7,046 nucleotides of DNA from JABIFK01 sp047619225 (GTDB lineage: Bacteria; Latescibacterota; UBA2968), in assembly GCA_047619225.1 (NCBI GenBank), contig JBLHJX010000287.1, positions 1 through 7,046 of the forward strand, given 5' to 3'. Under the pieces are notes generated by a model. The model was not told the origin of the DNA, made no database searches, and worked only from the letters and a program-made list of their open reading frames with translations. Positions 5,579 to 7,046 of this stretch are shown in pieces; the stretch's first letter is position 1, and every line of letters begins with the position of its first letter. A program made the position numbers and the translations under genes.

Positions 5579-6846
5579 TTGAGAGGCTGGTTTCTAAACA
5601 ACTGTTCTAATTGACCGTGTTGTCGAATATCCGGGGCATAACGTGATGCCTCTTGGATCGAATTGTGAATCAACGCCTGCCAGCGCCGCACCAGCGCTTT
5701 ATTGGCAGAGCAAGGTATATGTTTGGCAAAACCATCAAAATAAGGGTCGCCACCCGTGGCCTGTGTCCACACCACCAATGCCGCTGCGATGCCATGAGCA
5801 AAAGCCGCGCTTTCCTCTAACTTATTGCCATGACGGGTTACAAATTGGGCCACGATTTCAGGATGGCGAATGTTGACCAGTGCAAGAGGCCACGCGAGCC
5901 CAGAGATGACATTTTCTCGGGCCAGATCGTGTGGTGGACGTAACGGCATAAGGGCACCTGCACGCCAAGACACACTTGAACGTGGCACAAAGTAGGCACC
6001 ACGACCTACACCATGCCAGAAGAAATCGAGCCAATCGGGATTCATAGTGGTTATTTGGCGGTCAAGACGCAGGCGCAATTCGGGCATGAATGTTTGTGCG
6101 ACAAGACCGAGGGCTTCAAACGCGATACCAAAACATCCAGGCTGAGCATTTTGGGCGCACAAATCAGCAAAACGGCGCAGGGCATCATCCAACTGACCCG
6201 TGGGCGAGCTGGGCGTAAGGGTGGCAAAGCACCGTTTGGCCAAAGACAAACCCATCCCAGCATGAAGCGCTACTGCACTGTGGTTGGGCAAGCACTCGGT
6301 AGTAAGTAATGCGTGCGGTTCTCCGGTTTGCCAGGCGCGTTCGGTTACATAGTGACCGATACCTTCAGTAGCCCAAACCGATATGTAAGGATCAAGACCC
6401 GCCGCTTTTTCAATTAACACACAAAGTGATGCATCTGATTGGGGAGGAATGTTCAGCACCGAATCGACATATCGAAAGGTGCCAAAACTTTCGAGTTTGT
6501 TGGTAAATTCCCGCCAAGCCAAACCATGGTCAATTCCGGGTAGATGCGTGCCAAACATTTCGGTCAAACCACGCATAAGATCAAATCCAGTTTTGATCAT
6601 ATGCCCTGATTGCAGGCCGTCTTGTGTCATAAGAGCCAGCATCGGATCGATGGTTTCGACAGTGAGGCGATCACCCGTTTTGAAGGTTTCGCGCATGAGC
6701 CGGCTTAACTGTGCCTCAGCGCGCATCAATATATCTTCAACCGGTTTGGTGGCCGTGGATGGTACTACGGCATCAGCAAGCTGTTTCATGCCGTAAAGTG
6801 ACACCGTAATCGGAAATCGCATCAGGGATTTTGCCAGATGGAACAT
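5557..6846 (-). CDS. 429-aa protein, DUF1702-like / enediyne-cluster-type protein (tentative)
   Basis: ATG 6846 directly follows the TAG of the preceding small gene with no gap, so translation is probably coupled; AGAGGA lies about 10 nt upstream. Residues 1-27 (K-S then a hydrophobic run with L-Y-G-M-K-Q) and F-K-T-G at 55-58 form a module shared with the downstream SGNH-like protein. The remainder is helical and rich in Ala, Leu and Trp. Ordered motifs are ALHAGMGLSLAKR, GCFGIAFEALGLVAQTF, FFWHGVGRGAYFVP, SGLAWPLALVNIRHPEIV and a late AFAHGIAAALVVWTQATGG. These recall DUF1702-like proteins that accompany enediyne-type biosynthetic genes. The biochemical role of that group is unclear to me, and the match is from memory, not a search. 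No catalytic residues are assignable. The hydrophobic N-terminus lacks a cleavage site, so it is probably cytoplasmic or peripherally membrane-bound. A 17-bp duplication sits at its 3' end. Confidence 0.82.
   Translation of the reverse strand: MFHLAKSLMRFPITVSLYGMKQLADAVVPSTATKPVEDILMRAEAQLSRLMRETFKTGDRLTVETIDPMLALMTQDGLQSGHMIKTGFDLMRGLTEMFGTHLPGIDHGLAWREFTNKLESFGTFRYVDSVLNIPPQSDASLCVLIEKAAGLDPYISVWATEGIGHYVTERAWQTGEPHALLTTECLPNHSAVALHAGMGLSLAKRCFATLTPSSPTGQLDDALRRFADLCAQNAQPGCFGIAFEALGLVAQTFMPELRLRLDRQITTMNPDWLDFFWHGVGRGAYFVPRSSVSWRAGALMPLRPPHDLARENVISGLAWPLALVNIRHPEIVAQFVTRHGNKLEESAAFAHGIAAALVVWTQATGGDPYFDGFAKHIPCSANKALVRRWQALIHNSIQEASRYAPDIRQHGQLEQLFRNQPLNLIATSF
6652..6846 (-). other. N-terminal module of the 429-aa protein (paired with the SGNH-like protein)
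   Basis: Residues 1-65 carry the same pattern as the start of the large downstream protein: K-S at 6-7, Phe11, L-x-G-x-K-Q at 17-22, and F-K-T-G at 55-58 followed by Leu and Ile-Asp. The segment reads as a hydrophobic helix followed by a polar helical stretch. Confidence 0.65.
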
Positions 6847-7046
6847 CTATTTGTTTTCCTCTGGTTGGGTGTTTACGCCATTCCACGAAAAATGCCAAAC
6901 AGCCCAACGGATAACCTGACTGTCGGTAAATGGAACACTGTATTGCGCTTCGAGACGTGTCCGAATATCACTGAGGATTTCTCGATCGGTTTCAGAAATT
7001 TCCACCAAACAACCCGTATCTTGCCGAGGGGATGACACGTCTGCCA
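6847..7046 (-). CDS. Small protein with ribbon-helix-helix-like pattern (C-terminal part, 5' end outside window)
   Basis: The frame is open to the window edge and ends in TAG at 6849-6847. A GTG at 7038 could start a 63-aa product, but the codons before it (Ala, Asp) are also open and no ribosome site is visible, so the true start may lie outside. A short strand (C-L-V-E-I-S) is followed by a helix (TDREILSDIRTRLEAQ), a turn, and T-D-S-Q-V-I-R-W-A-V-W-H-F. That order, especially the last S-x-V-I-R-x-A helix, resembles ribbon-helix-helix DNA-binding proteins and related small regulators or antitoxins. The Trp-rich end (W-H-F-S-W-N) is unusual for a simple repressor. If it binds DNA it could regulate its own operon, but this is inference. 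Its stop codon abuts the ATG of the 429-aa gene. Confidence 0.6.
   Translation of the reverse strand, partial: ADVSSPRQDTGCLVEISETDREILSDIRTRLEAQYSVPFTDSQVIRWAVWHFSWNGVNTQPEENK

Noticed and set aside
2107..7046. A stop-suppressed giant polyprotein across the shared frame
   Set aside because: The homologous N-termini of the 429-aa and SGNH-like proteins both begin at an ATG with a purine-rich upstream site, so they are separate products. Only the TAA at 2668-2670 lacks a restart.

Overview
The window is bacterial: tightly packed genes, short gaps and Shine-Dalgarno-type leaders, with base composition by eye close to or slightly below 50% G+C. Nothing in it fixes the taxon. All genes I accept lie on the minus strand with gaps of 0 to about 78 nt and no visible terminator, so it reads as one operon-like block transcribed from right to left. 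Both ends are cut: the first gene (right edge) lacks its 5' end and the last gene (left edge) lacks its 3' end. There are no RNA genes, mobile elements or CRISPR arrays.

In transcription order the layout is: (1) the end of a small protein with a ribbon-helix-helix-like pattern (6847-7046); (2) a 429-aa protein whose stop-start junction with gene 1 has no gap, and which recalls DUF1702-like proteins of enediyne-type gene clusters (5557-6846); (3) a large protein with an SGNH/GDSL-hydrolase fold signature whose catalytic residues all appear to be replaced, followed by a beta-rich C-terminal half (2668-5478); (4) a 186-codon segment in the same frame right after the stop of gene 3 (2107-2667), which looks like the missing C-terminus of gene 3; (5) an unrecognised 77-aa protein (1816-2049); (6) an unrecognised 417-aa soluble protein (513-1766); (7) the first 149 residues of an FAD-dependent oxidoreductase resembling flavin-dependent halogenases (1-448).

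Two things stand out. Genes 2 and 3 begin with a clearly related N-terminal module (Lys-Ser, a hydrophobic stretch with L-x-G-x-K-Q, then F-K-T-G), although the rest of the two proteins is different. This suggests a common targeting or docking segment and so a shared complex or location. The SGNH domain of gene 3 keeps the block II glycine and surrounding family motifs but has Gly for the nucleophilic Ser, His for the block III Asn, and Asn and Tyr for the block V Asp and His, so it looks like a pseudoenzyme used for binding or scaffolding.

My best guess is an accessory, possibly natural-product-related, operon: a halogenase-like flavoprotein with several poorly characterised partners. The pathway and product cannot be deduced from this window. 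Family names are from memory of motifs and have not been checked by a database search.
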